This document shows positions 52,726 through 61,733 of a stretch of 64,000 nucleotides of DNA, in pieces. Below the pieces are notes generated by a model. The model saw nothing but the letters and a program-made list of their open reading frames with translations. It was not told the DNA's origin and searched no databases. Each line of letters opens with the position of its first letter. Position 1 is the stretch's first letter. The position numbers were made by a program, and so were the translations under genes. The stretch is from GCA-2697345 sp002697345 (GTDB taxonomy: Bacteria > Pseudomonadota > Alphaproteobacteria > Rhodobacterales > Rhodobacteraceae), in assembly GCA_943787605.1 (NCBI GenBank), contig CALSNB010000002.1:124001-188000 (forward strand). Reading direction: 5' to 3'.

Positions 52726-54468
52726 ATGGACGTATCAAGTAATTTAGAGGTAAGTGATCAGAAAAATGAGGCTGGCTTATTAACAGATGGTTTTCACCTT
52801 CTGATTGATGCATTAAAGCTAAATAATGTGCAGACGATATATGGGGTCCCAGGAATTCCAATAACCGACTTTGGTCGACTTGCTCAGGCCGCTGGTATTC
52901 GTGTTTTATCATTTCGTCATGAACAAAATGCCGGAAATGCAGCCGCTATAGCAGGTTATTTAACAAAAAAACCTGGTATTTGTTTAACAGTTTCAGCACC
53001 TGGTTTCCTTAATGGTCTAACTTCTTTAGCTCACGCGACGACTAATTGTTGGCCGATGATTTTAATTTCAGGTTCGTCTGAGAGAGAAGTAGTTGACTTG
53101 ATGCAAGGTGATTATGAGGAAATGGATCAATTGGCTATTGCAAAGCCATTATGTAAGGCAGCATATCGTATATTGCACGCTAAGGATATCGGTATAGGTG
53201 TAGCTAGAGCAATTCGAGCCGCTGTTTCCGGACGCCCAGGTGGGGTTTATCTAGATATTCCGGGCAGTCTTCTTGGTCAGGTTATGGATGAGGTTGAAGG
53301 AAAGAAAACTTTAGTAAAAGTCATTGACCCCGCGCCAGACCAGCTCCCCTCACCAACTTCTATTGTTCGAGCCTTAAAGACTATCGAGAATGCCAAAAGG
53401 CCATTAATTGTTTTGGGTAAAGGTGCTGCCTATGCTCAAGAAGATGAATTAGTGAGAGAATTTGTAGAAAAATCTGGGATACCTTTTTTACCAATGAGTA
53501 TGGCTAAAGGTTTGTTGCCAGACACACATGAGCAGTGCGCAGGTGCTGCTCGATCACTGGTGCTTAAAGATTCGGATGTTGTTATAATGATTGGTGCTCG
53601 CTTGAATTGGTTATTATCGCACGGTAAAGGGAAAAGCTGGGGTGAACCCCATTCAACAAAGTTTGTTCAAATAGATATAGAGCCAAAAGAAATGGACAGT
53701 AATGTTGAGATTGTGGCTCCTATAGTTGGAGATATTGGTTCCTGTTTATCAGCTCTAGTAAACACCATGGGAGAAGGTTGGAAGAAACCGTCCGTTGAAT
53801 GGGTCGATGCGATTAAAGCGAAAAAAGATACGAATATCGCACGTATGACTTCTAAGTTGCGAAACAACAATTCGCCAATGGATTATGAAGGCGCTCTAGG
53901 TGCTATTAAGAATATAATAAAAAATAGACCTAATTCAATTTTAGTTAATGAGGGTGCAAATACTTTAGACTTTGCGCGCTCGATAATTGATATGTATCAA
54001 CCACGTAAACGCTTAGATGTAGGTACCTGGGGTGTTATGGGTATCGGTATGGGGTCCGCAATCGCAGCGGCAGTGGAAACTGGTGAAGCTGTTCTCGCAG
54101 TAGAAGGTGATAGTGCATTTGGTTTTTCAGGCATGGAGGTGGAAACTATTTGTCGTTACAACTTACCAGTCTGCATAGTAGTCTTTAATAACAATGGAAT
54201 TTATCGTGGCACTGATATTAACGTTTCAGGGACTAAAGATGTAGCGACTACAGTTTTTGTAAAAAATAGTAGATATGATAAAATGATGGAAGCTTTTGGT
54301 GGGATTGGAGAAAATGCAACCAATCCAGATGAATTAGCTCAAGCTATAAATAGGGCGATGGATTCTGGAAAGCCAACATTGATTAACGCTGTGATAGACC
54401 CCCATGCTGGAAAAGAAAGTGGAAATATTGGAAATCTAAATCCTCAGAGTATTGTTTCAAGAAAATGA
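52726..54468 (+). CDS. oxc: Oxalyl-CoA decarboxylase
   Basis: 580 residues. It converts oxalyl-CoA to formyl-CoA and CO2 with thiamine diphosphate. It closely follows the Oxalobacter enzyme as I recall it: LLTDGFHLLIDALK, YGVPGIPITD, catalytic Glu66 in SFRHEQNAGNAA, the SAPGFLNGLTSLAHATTNC segment, and the TPP motif GDSAFGFSGME near 462. The Tyr of NNNGIYRG is kept. In the C-terminal lid, ESGNIGNLN stands where the Oxalobacter enzyme has ESGRIKSLN. It starts 15 bases after gntR. Confidence 0.94.
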   Translation: MDVSSNLEVSDQKNEAGLLTDGFHLLIDALKLNNVQTIYGVPGIPITDFGRLAQAAGIRVLSFRHEQNAGNAAAIAGYLTKKPGICLTVSAPGFLNGLTSLAHATTNCWPMILISGSSEREVVDLMQGDYEEMDQLAIAKPLCKAAYRILHAKDIGIGVARAIRAAVSGRPGGVYLDIPGSLLGQVMDEVEGKKTLVKVIDPAPDQLPSPTSIVRALKTIENAKRPLIVLGKGAAYAQEDELVREFVEKSGIPFLPMSMAKGLLPDTHEQCAGAARSLVLKDSDVVIMIGARLNWLLSHGKGKSWGEPHSTKFVQIDIEPKEMDSNVEIVAPIVGDIGSCLSALVNTMGEGWKKPSVEWVDAIKAKKDTNIARMTSKLRNNNSPMDYEGALGAIKNIIKNRPNSILVNEGANTLDFARSIIDMYQPRKRLDVGTWGVMGIGMGSAIAAAVETGEAVLAVEGDSAFGFSGMEVETICRYNLPVCIVVFNNNGIYRGTDINVSGTKDVATTVFVKNSRYDKMMEAFGGIGENATNPDELAQAINRAMDSGKPTLINAVIDPHAGKESGNIGNLNPQSIVSRK

Positions 54469-54578
54469 ATTTCATAGTTGGAAATTTAGTTAATCACGTT
54501 AAAAAAGTTATATTTTTGAAGTATCTAAATTTTGATTTACTGTTACTTTAAAATTAAAAAAATAAAGGTTTATAAAAA

Positions 54579-55838
54579 ATGAAGGCTTTAGAAGGTATAA
54601 AAGTTTTAGATTTCACCCATGTCCAATCTGGTCCGACATGTACCCAGCTTTTAGGATGGTTTGGAGCTGATGTTATAAAAGTAGAACGTCCTGGCGTTGG
54701 CGATGCAACCCGCAAACAGCTTGTAGATATGCCTGGTGCCGACAGCTTGTATTTCACAATGCTCAATCATAATAAAAGATCAATAGAGCTTAACTCTAAA
54801 AATAGTGTGGGAAAAGAAATTCTAACCCGCCTAATAAAAGAATGTGATGTTCTCGTTGAAAATTTTGCCCCAGGGGCATTAGATAGAATGGGATTTTCTT
54901 GGGAAAATATTCAGAAAATAAACCCGCGTATTGTGATGGCTTCCATTAAAGGTTTTGGCCCTGGAAAGTATCAGGACTGTAAGGTTTATGAAAACGTTGC
55001 CCAGTGCGCAGGTGGATCTGCCTCAACAACAGGCTTTAGAGATGGGCCGCCTTTAGTTACTGGAGCTCAAATTGGGGATTCAGGAACGGGATTACATCTT
55101 TGTTTAGGTATAGTTACCGCATTATTCCAGCGTGAAAAGACTGGTAGGGGGCAAAAAGTTTCTGCTGCTATGCAAGACTCGGTTTTAAACCTCACACGTG
55201 TAAAACTCAGAGACCAACAAAGGTTGGATAAAGGACCACTTACTGAGTACTCTCAATTTGGTGAAGGAGTAGAGTTCGGAAATTCAACTCCTAGAGCCGG
55301 AAATGATTCTGGTGGAGGGCAACCCGGTAGGATCTTGAAATGTAAAGGCTGGGAGCAAGACCCAAACGCTTATACATATTTCATAATACAAGCTGCGATT
55401 TGGGAAAAAGTTTGTGATGTTATTGGGGAACCAGAATGGAAAACGAAGGAAGGGTTTGTGAATCCTCCAGATCGTTTAGATAAACTCAACGAAGTTTTTA
55501 CACGTATAGAGAAATGGACGATGACTAAAACTAAATTTGAAGTAATGGAAATTTGTAACCCACACGACATCCCTGTGGGGCCAATTTTGTCAATGAAAGA
55601 AATTTCAGAAGATGAAGGTTTGTTTGCAACAGGAACACTAGTTAAAGTTAGTCACCCCAAAAGGGGTGAATATATCTCAGTTGGAAATCCTATTAAATTG
55701 TCTGATAGTTCTGTTGAAGTGACCCGCTCACCATTATTAGGAGAACACACGAAAGAAATTTTAACAGAGGTGTTGGGTTACTCTGGTGACGAATTGACTG
55801 ATATCATCTCGTCTGGTGCAGTAGGGGATGTTAAATAA
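54579..55838 (+). CDS. frc: Formyl-CoA:oxalate CoA-transferase
   Basis: 419 residues, class III CoA-transferase. It moves CoA from formyl-CoA to oxalate, giving oxalyl-CoA and formate, so that the cycle with Oxc is self-feeding. DFTHVQSGPTCTQLLGWFGADVIKVERPG and KVYENVAQCAGG are typical; the catalytic Asp167 lies in GAQIGDSGTG. The glycine loop reads NDSGGGQPG rather than the NAGGGGQPG of the Oxalobacter enzyme. A 110-base spacer separates it from oxc. Confidence 0.93.
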   Translation: MKALEGIKVLDFTHVQSGPTCTQLLGWFGADVIKVERPGVGDATRKQLVDMPGADSLYFTMLNHNKRSIELNSKNSVGKEILTRLIKECDVLVENFAPGALDRMGFSWENIQKINPRIVMASIKGFGPGKYQDCKVYENVAQCAGGSASTTGFRDGPPLVTGAQIGDSGTGLHLCLGIVTALFQREKTGRGQKVSAAMQDSVLNLTRVKLRDQQRLDKGPLTEYSQFGEGVEFGNSTPRAGNDSGGGQPGRILKCKGWEQDPNAYTYFIIQAAIWEKVCDVIGEPEWKTKEGFVNPPDRLDKLNEVFTRIEKWTMTKTKFEVMEICNPHDIPVGPILSMKEISEDEGLFATGTLVKVSHPKRGEYISVGNPIKLSDSSVEVTRSPLLGEHTKEILTEVLGYSGDELTDIISSGAVGDVK

Positions 55839-56764
55839 TGCGTTTGATAGTTATGGGTCAACAGGCTTTCGGTAAAGATGTACTTGAAAAAATTATACAA
55901 AAAGGGGTGGACGAGGTTGTTGCTGTGTATTGTGAGCCCGATAAAGAGGGGCGTCCGGTAGACCCAATTAAAGAATTTGCGATTGAGAATAAAATCTCAG
56001 TAATACAACCTGTGCACTTTAGAGATAATGATACTTTACAAAAATTAGCTTCTTACAAAGCAGATCTAATGGTAATGGCATTTGTAAATATTTTTGTTCC
56101 TGAGTTGGCACGTAACACTCCTGAACTAGGATCAATTTGTTTCCACCCATCACTTTTACCTCTTCATCGAGGACCATCAGCTGTAAACTGGCCTATTATT
56201 ATGGGCAGTGAGAAATCGGGTTTTTCATGGTTTTACCCTACAGATGGTTTGGATGAGGGCGATGTCTTACTGCAATGGGAATGTCCAATAGATGAAAATG
56301 ATACCGTGATTGATTTATATTTTAAGAAAATTTACCCAACTGCAGTGAACTCAGTATTAGAAGTTTGTGATTTATTCAGATCTGGCAACCCACCTCATCG
56401 TATTCAAGATGAATCTTTGGCAACCTATGAACGTAGATGCACCAAAAAACATGCCCTAATAGATTGGAACAAACCCGTTAACCAGGTTTATAATTTAATT
56501 CGTGGAACTAACCCGGCTCCAGGCGCTTGGACTAGATATAAAGATACTGTTGTCAGTATCTTTGACTGTGAAAAGGCTGAGGGAGATGGAATATCAGGTA
56601 GGATCGTTGATATTTCTGGGCAAGGGGTCACTGTTCAATGTATAGGGGGAAGGATTCTTATAAAAAGAGTTAAGCCAGATGCTGATAGCAAACAGTCAGC
56701 AGAAGCCTGGGCAAGTATGTCCGACCTAAGTGTTGGAGAGCATTTAGGAAATTTAAATAGTTGA
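55838..56764 (+). CDS. ALDH1L-type formyltetrahydrofolate hydrolase/formyltransferase
   Basis: 308 residues. It resembles the N-terminal hydrolase domain of 10-formyltetrahydrofolate dehydrogenase more than Met-tRNA formyltransferase: MGQQAFGKDV, FHPSLLPLHRGPSAVNW with His103, and GLDEGDVLLQWEC with Asp142. The Asn-x-His of Fmt, GART and PurU is replaced by Cys-Phe-His. The C-terminal part has the Fmt-like domain. It starts inside the frc stop (TAATG) and is followed by formate-THF ligase. The true substrate (formyl-THF or formyl-CoA) is open. Confidence 0.8.
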   Translation: MRLIVMGQQAFGKDVLEKIIQKGVDEVVAVYCEPDKEGRPVDPIKEFAIENKISVIQPVHFRDNDTLQKLASYKADLMVMAFVNIFVPELARNTPELGSICFHPSLLPLHRGPSAVNWPIIMGSEKSGFSWFYPTDGLDEGDVLLQWECPIDENDTVIDLYFKKIYPTAVNSVLEVCDLFRSGNPPHRIQDESLATYERRCTKKHALIDWNKPVNQVYNLIRGTNPAPGAWTRYKDTVVSIFDCEKAEGDGISGRIVDISGQGVTVQCIGGRILIKRVKPDADSKQSAEAWASMSDLSVGEHLGNLNS

Positions 56765-56773
56765 GGATAAAGA

Positions 56774-58450
56774 ATGGAATACAAAACTGATATCGAGATA
56801 GCTAGAGAAGCAGAAAAGGAGCCTATCCAAGCGATTGGTGAAAAGTTAAACATCCCTTACTCAGAGTTGCTTCCCTTTGGGCATGATAAAGCAAAAGTAT
56901 CTGAAGAATTTATAAAAGGATTAAATGGCAAAGAGGATGGCAATTTAATTCTAGTTACAGCAATAAACCCAACACCTGCAGGTGAAGGAAAAACTACCAC
57001 TACGGTCGGCTTAGGGGACGGTTTAAATAAAATTGGAAAAAAAGCGGCTATATGCATAAGAGAAGCATCTTTGGGACCATGTTTTGGAATGAAAGGAGGA
57101 GCGGCCGGTGGGGGTTATGCTCAGGTTGTCCCAATGGAGGATATGAACCTACATTTCACAGGAGATTTTCATGCTATTACAAGTGCCCACAACTTACTTG
57201 CGGCAATGGTGGATAATCACGTTTATTGGGGAAACAAGCTTGATATTGACGTTAGACGAATTGCTTATCGTCGGGTGATGGATATGAATGATAGGGCGCT
57301 TAGGCAAATAGTTTGTAATCTTGGAGGTGTTGCGAATGGATTTCCTAGGGAAGCTGGGTTTGATATAACTGTGGCATCCGAAGTTATGGCAATCTTATGC
57401 TTAGCAACTGATCTTGAAGACTTAGAAAAAAGACTTGGAGATATAATTGTTGCATACCGCCGAGATCGTACACCAGTTTATTGCAGAGATATTAAAGCTG
57501 ACGGAGCAATGACAGTATTATTGCAACAAGCAATGCAACCGAATTTAGTTCAAACACTGGAAAATAACCCGGCTTTTGTTCATGGGGGACCGTTTGCTAA
57601 TATTGCGCATGGTTGTAATTCAGTTGTCGCAACTACTACTGCTCTAAAACTGGCGGATTATGTAGTTACAGAGGCTGGCTTTGGGGCGGACCTTGGAGCT
57701 GAAAAGTTTTTGAATATAAAATGTCGAAAAGCTAACTTAAAGCCTAAGGCTGTTGTGATAGTTGCGACTGTTCGGGCAATGAAGATGAATGGAGGTATAC
57801 TAAAGGCAGATTTAGGAGAAGAAAATATTCAAGCAGTTAAGGACGGGTGTCCTAATCTTGGTCGTCATATTGAAAATATCAAGAAGTTTGGGGTACCAGC
57901 CATAGTTGCAATAAACCACTTCGTGTCTGATACCGAAGCAGAAATTCAGGCAGTTAAAGATTATGCTATCAGCCAAGGTTGTGAAGCAGTGGTCGCGACA
58001 CATTGGGCAAATGGTAGTGATGGTACAATTGAACTAGCAAATAAGGTCGTAGAAATTGTTGAAGGTAATACTGCAAACTATGCGCCTTTATATCCAGACA
58101 GTATGCCTTTGTTAGAAAAAATAGAGTGTGTAGCAAAGAGTATTTATCGTGCAGACGAGGTTGTCGTTGATAAAAAGATACGGGATCAATTAAAACAATG
58201 GGAACAGCAGGGGTATGGAAATTTACCAGTGTGTATGGCTAAAACTCAGTATAGTTTCACTACCGATCCAGCACAGCGAGGAGCTCCAGTAGGTTTTTCT
58301 ATACCCGTGCGAGAGGTTAGATTGTCAGCAGGTGCCGGCTTCGTTGTTGCAATTTGCGGAGAGGTTATGACCATGCCGGGTCTACCAAGCGTGCCGGCAG
58401 CAGAATCTATTCGGATAAATGATGAGGGTGTAATTGATGGTCTTTTTTAG
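56774..58450 (+). CDS. fhs: Formate-tetrahydrofolate ligase
   Basis: 558 residues. It makes 10-formyl-THF from formate, ATP and THF. The P-loop TPAGEGKTTTT is at about 67-77; GDFHAITSAHNLLAAMVDNH, HGGPFANIAHGCNS and the end MTMPGLPSVPAAESIR are typical. It starts nine bases after the formyltransferase-like gene, completing a frc-formyltransferase-fhs operon. It lets formate made from oxalate enter the C1-folate pool. Confidence 0.97.
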   Translation: MEYKTDIEIAREAEKEPIQAIGEKLNIPYSELLPFGHDKAKVSEEFIKGLNGKEDGNLILVTAINPTPAGEGKTTTTVGLGDGLNKIGKKAAICIREASLGPCFGMKGGAAGGGYAQVVPMEDMNLHFTGDFHAITSAHNLLAAMVDNHVYWGNKLDIDVRRIAYRRVMDMNDRALRQIVCNLGGVANGFPREAGFDITVASEVMAILCLATDLEDLEKRLGDIIVAYRRDRTPVYCRDIKADGAMTVLLQQAMQPNLVQTLENNPAFVHGGPFANIAHGCNSVVATTTALKLADYVVTEAGFGADLGAEKFLNIKCRKANLKPKAVVIVATVRAMKMNGGILKADLGEENIQAVKDGCPNLGRHIENIKKFGVPAIVAINHFVSDTEAEIQAVKDYAISQGCEAVVATHWANGSDGTIELANKVVEIVEGNTANYAPLYPDSMPLLEKIECVAKSIYRADEVVVDKKIRDQLKQWEQQGYGNLPVCMAKTQYSFTTDPAQRGAPVGFSIPVREVRLSAGAGFVVAICGEVMTMPGLPSVPAAESIRINDEGVIDGLF

Positions 58451-58495
58451 AGTTAATTTTTTATCTAGGGAGGGTCTAGATGGTTAGCTAATATA

Positions 58496-58525
58496 GTTAC
58501 AAAAAAGTGGAGGCTTTTTTGTAAC
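58496..58525 (+). terminator. Perfect hairpin between fhs and tctC
   Basis: GTTACAAAAAAG and CTTTTTTGTAAC form a 12-bp perfect stem with the loop TGGAGG. It lies 46 bases after fhs and looks like a terminator or attenuator before the transporter genes; the T-run is inside the stem rather than after it. A smaller hairpin, GTACGA/TCGTAC, follows at about 58562-58578. Confidence 0.55.
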
Positions 58526-58596
58526 TTAAAGAATAGCCGTATATTTCGGCTTAATAAGCGCTGTACGACGCTTTCGTACGAATAAAGGAGGAAAAA

Positions 58597-59574
58597 ATGA
58601 AGCATACTAAAAGAGTGTTTTTCACACTAGTAGGAATTGCGGCTATTGCGTTTTCTGGTTTTGCAGGCATCGCGAACGCTTGGGAACCAACCAAGCCTGT
58701 AAATTTTATAATTATGGCTGGTAAAGGTGGTGGAGCTGATAAAATGGCGAGATTAATGCAAGCCATTGTAGAAAAAGAGAATTTATCAAATCGACCACTA
58801 ATTCCTACAAATAAATCTGGCGGGTCAGGGGCGGAAGCTTTAGTTGCAGCAAACACTGCGAGCGATCCAGATCATACGATTATGGTAACTTTAAATTCGT
58901 TCTACACGACACCTCTTCGTCAACCTGGATTGGGGATTGATGTTATGACATTTGCACCCGTTGGGAGAATGGCTGAAGATACTTTCTTACTTTGGGTTCA
59001 TAAGGATAGCGGTTTAAAAACTTTTGAAGAGTTTCTAGCCAAAGCCAAGGCTGAAGGAAGTGGATGGGTAATGGGCGGAACTGGAAAAGACTCCGAAGAT
59101 AACATTATCACGGATCATCTCAATGGTGCTTATGGACTATCTATGAAGTATATCCCTTATAAAGGTGGAGGTGCGGTTGCAAAAGATGTTGCTGGAAAAC
59201 AGATTCACTCATCTGTTAACAACCCATCTGAGGCACTTGGTTTTTATGAAAGTGGAGATATGGTACCACTTGTAGCGTTCACAAACGAGCGATTACCATT
59301 GTTCCCAGACGTACCTACTCTAAAAGAAAAGGGTAGCGAATTTACTTATTATATGCAGAGATCAGTTGTTGGAGCTCCTGGAATGTCTCCAGATGCTGAG
59401 GCTTACTTCTCTGACTTGTTTACAAAAGTATACAATTCAGCTGATTGGCAATCCTATAAAAGCAAAAAATCTCTAATGGGTGACTTTATGTCTGGTGAAG
59501 AGCTTGTGGCATATTGGAATGTTCAACGTGATCTGCACAAAGTAATTTTAAAAGCGTCAGGCGCTATTAAATAA
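58597..59574 (+). CDS. tctC: TTT transporter substrate-binding protein (TctC/Bug family)
   Basis: 325 residues. A clear signal peptide ends at about residue 28 (ANA before WEP). The mature protein begins KPVNFIIMAGKGGGADKMAR, the typical Bug-family start, and contains VMGGTGKDSEDNI and YIPYKGGGAVAKDVAGKQ. Periplasmic binding protein of the tripartite tricarboxylate transporter. AAAGGAGG ribosome site. Family members bind diverse carboxylates; oxalate is a candidate here because of the neighbours (inference). Confidence 0.93.
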   Translation: MKHTKRVFFTLVGIAAIAFSGFAGIANAWEPTKPVNFIIMAGKGGGADKMARLMQAIVEKENLSNRPLIPTNKSGGSGAEALVAANTASDPDHTIMVTLNSFYTTPLRQPGLGIDVMTFAPVGRMAEDTFLLWVHKDSGLKTFEEFLAKAKAEGSGWVMGGTGKDSEDNIITDHLNGAYGLSMKYIPYKGGGAVAKDVAGKQIHSSVNNPSEALGFYESGDMVPLVAFTNERLPLFPDVPTLKEKGSEFTYYMQRSVVGAPGMSPDAEAYFSDLFTKVYNSADWQSYKSKKSLMGDFMSGEELVAYWNVQRDLHKVILKASGAIK

Positions 59575-59597
59575 AGTAAACTAAGGGAGCCCAAGTG

Positions 59598-60128
59598 ATG
59601 AGAAAAGCAGAAATTATTACAGCATTTATTCTTGGGCTCTTTTCATTAAGTATGATGTGGAAGTCGGGTGAAGGTTCCGCATGGAATCCCGATGTTTCTA
59701 GGTTTGATAATATTGGATTTATTGATGGAGAGGGGCCAGGTAGTGGTTTTTGGCCTTTTTGGTTGTCAGTGATAATGTTTATTTGTTGCTTATGGATTGC
59801 TTATAATTGGTACAAGCGAACTTCCCCTCCCAGTCAAAGTGATGAACCTTTTTTAGACTCTCATGGAATTAAGTTACTTCTTGTCGTCGGTGGGGGGTTA
59901 ATTGGATTTTTATTATCAATTTTTGTTATAGGTTTTTACGGTGCAATTTTCTGTTTCTTAATTTATTACATAAGATTTCTAGGTAAGCATAGATGGACTA
60001 CGGCCCTCTTGATTTCTAGTGGAATACCAGTTTTCAGTTTCTTTTTCTTTGATATTGCAATGAGAATTATTCTACCAAAAGGGTACCTTGAACCACTTTT
60101 TATCCCTCTTTATGATATATTTCTCTAA
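59598..60128 (+). CDS. tctB: TTT transporter small membrane subunit (TctB)
   Basis: 176 residues from ATG at 59598 with GGGAG eight bases upstream; GTG at 59595 is just as open. About four membrane segments (about 5-20, 50-70, 90-118, 130-160). The motif GEGPGSGFWPFWLSVIMF is typical of TctB. It sits between tctC and tctA as usual. Confidence 0.9.
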   Translation: MRKAEIITAFILGLFSLSMMWKSGEGSAWNPDVSRFDNIGFIDGEGPGSGFWPFWLSVIMFICCLWIAYNWYKRTSPPSQSDEPFLDSHGIKLLLVVGGGLIGFLLSIFVIGFYGAIFCFLIYYIRFLGKHRWTTALLISSGIPVFSFFFFDIAMRIILPKGYLEPLFIPLYDIFL

Positions 60129-60158
60129 GAGAATTCAACTAACTAAAAGGTAAGTATA

Positions 60159-61679
60159 ATGGATATTTTGGCTTCTTTATTTAATGGGATTTTAATTGCT
60201 CTTGAGCCAATAAACCTGGGGTTAGCTGTAATAGGCGTCATAGTAGGGTTGTTTGTTGGGGCAATGCCGGGTCTTGGCTCAGTAAATGGAGTAGCAATAT
60301 TACTTCCCTTTACTTTTGTTATTCAAGGCTTCACTGGTGGGGCAACATCTCCAATGATTTTTCTAGCTTCCATATATTATGGGGCAATGTATGGTGGTGC
60401 CATTTCATCTATCACATTAGGAATCCCAGGTGCTTCCACTGCTGTAGCTACCGTCTTTGATGGTCGTCCTCTCGCTTTATCTGGAAGGGCACATGTTGCA
60501 CTTGTAACGGCTGCTATTGCGTCTTTTATCGGAGGCACAATTTCGACTATACTGTTTACTGGTTTTGCCCCGTTGCTAGCTTCGGTGGCACTATCCTTTG
60601 GAAATCCAGAGATCTTTTCTTTAATGCTTCTTGCTTTTGCAACTTTTGTTGGATTGGGTGGAGATGATATACCCAAAACTATTTTTTCTATTTGTATTGG
60701 TTTAGCTTTGGCTACTGTAGGTTTTGATATCATAACGGGTGAACCACGTTTAATATTTTTTGAAATAACAGGCTTCATGCACGGAATTCGTTTCCTTGTG
60801 GTTGCCATCGGTGTCTATGGAATTGGTGAGATGTTGTGGACAATTAATTCCACCAGGTCAGGTCCACAGATGTCTAAGGTAGATGTTAGTTTTAAAGGTA
60901 TATTCCAGGCAATTAAAGATTTTAGATTTGCCTGGAAAGGAACATTAATTGGTTCAATCTTGGGTTTCTTTGTTGGGATATTACCGGCAGCTGGTGCTAC
61001 TCCTGGTGCTTTAATGTCCTATGGGGTCGCAAAGTTAACATCTAAAAATCCAGAAGAGTATGGAAAAGGTTCTATTGATGGCGTTGCAGCACCAGAATCT
61101 GCAAATAATTCAGCATCGACAGGAGCGATGTTACCTATGATGACACTAGGGATACCTGGTTCTCCTACAACGGCCGTTTTGCTCGCGGGGATGGTTATAT
61201 GGGGTCTTCAACCTGGACCATTATTATTTACTAATCAACCTGAGTTTGTTTGGCCTCTGATTGGATCCTTTTATATTTCTAATATAGTGGCAGTACTACT
61301 AAACCTTTCTTTTATTCCAGTATTTTTGTGGATGCTTAGGATGCCTTTTACTATTTTAGCACCCGTAATTTTTGTTTTATCACTGGTTGGAACTTATGCG
61401 GCTTACCTTGATATGTTTGATGTCGGTTTAATGGTTTTAGTTGGTTTAGCGGCATTTGTATTACGCATGCTTGATTACCCATTAGCTCCAGCGGTCTTAG
61501 CTATCGTTTTAGGTCCCATTGCAGAACCAAAATTGAGGCAATCTTTGTTACTTTCTGACGGAGATTTCTCTATTTTTTTCACAAGACCAATTGCAGGTCC
61601 TATAACTGTTGTCGCCTTAATACTAATTTTTCTTCCGTTTTTAAAATGGATCAGTAAATACTATCGGCGTAAAGTTTAA
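60159..61679 (+). CDS. tctA: TTT transporter large membrane subunit (TctA)
   Basis: 506 residues with about eleven to twelve hydrophobic segments. The signature GLFVGAMPGLGSVNGVAILLPF at the start, the second-half copy GFFVGILPAAGATPGALMSYG, and TLGIPGSPTTAVLLAG are typical of TctA. It forms the sodium- or proton-driven permease with TctB. Completes a full tctCBA set. Confidence 0.96.
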   Translation: MDILASLFNGILIALEPINLGLAVIGVIVGLFVGAMPGLGSVNGVAILLPFTFVIQGFTGGATSPMIFLASIYYGAMYGGAISSITLGIPGASTAVATVFDGRPLALSGRAHVALVTAAIASFIGGTISTILFTGFAPLLASVALSFGNPEIFSLMLLAFATFVGLGGDDIPKTIFSICIGLALATVGFDIITGEPRLIFFEITGFMHGIRFLVVAIGVYGIGEMLWTINSTRSGPQMSKVDVSFKGIFQAIKDFRFAWKGTLIGSILGFFVGILPAAGATPGALMSYGVAKLTSKNPEEYGKGSIDGVAAPESANNSASTGAMLPMMTLGIPGSPTTAVLLAGMVIWGLQPGPLLFTNQPEFVWPLIGSFYISNIVAVLLNLSFIPVFLWMLRMPFTILAPVIFVLSLVGTYAAYLDMFDVGLMVLVGLAAFVLRMLDYPLAPAVLAIVLGPIAEPKLRQSLLLSDGDFSIFFTRPIAGPITVVALILIFLPFLKWISKYYRRKV

Positions 61680-61733
61680 AGGAAGAAGCTTTATTCTGAT
61701 AAATAAACGGGACTCACCCAAATACTGGATAAT

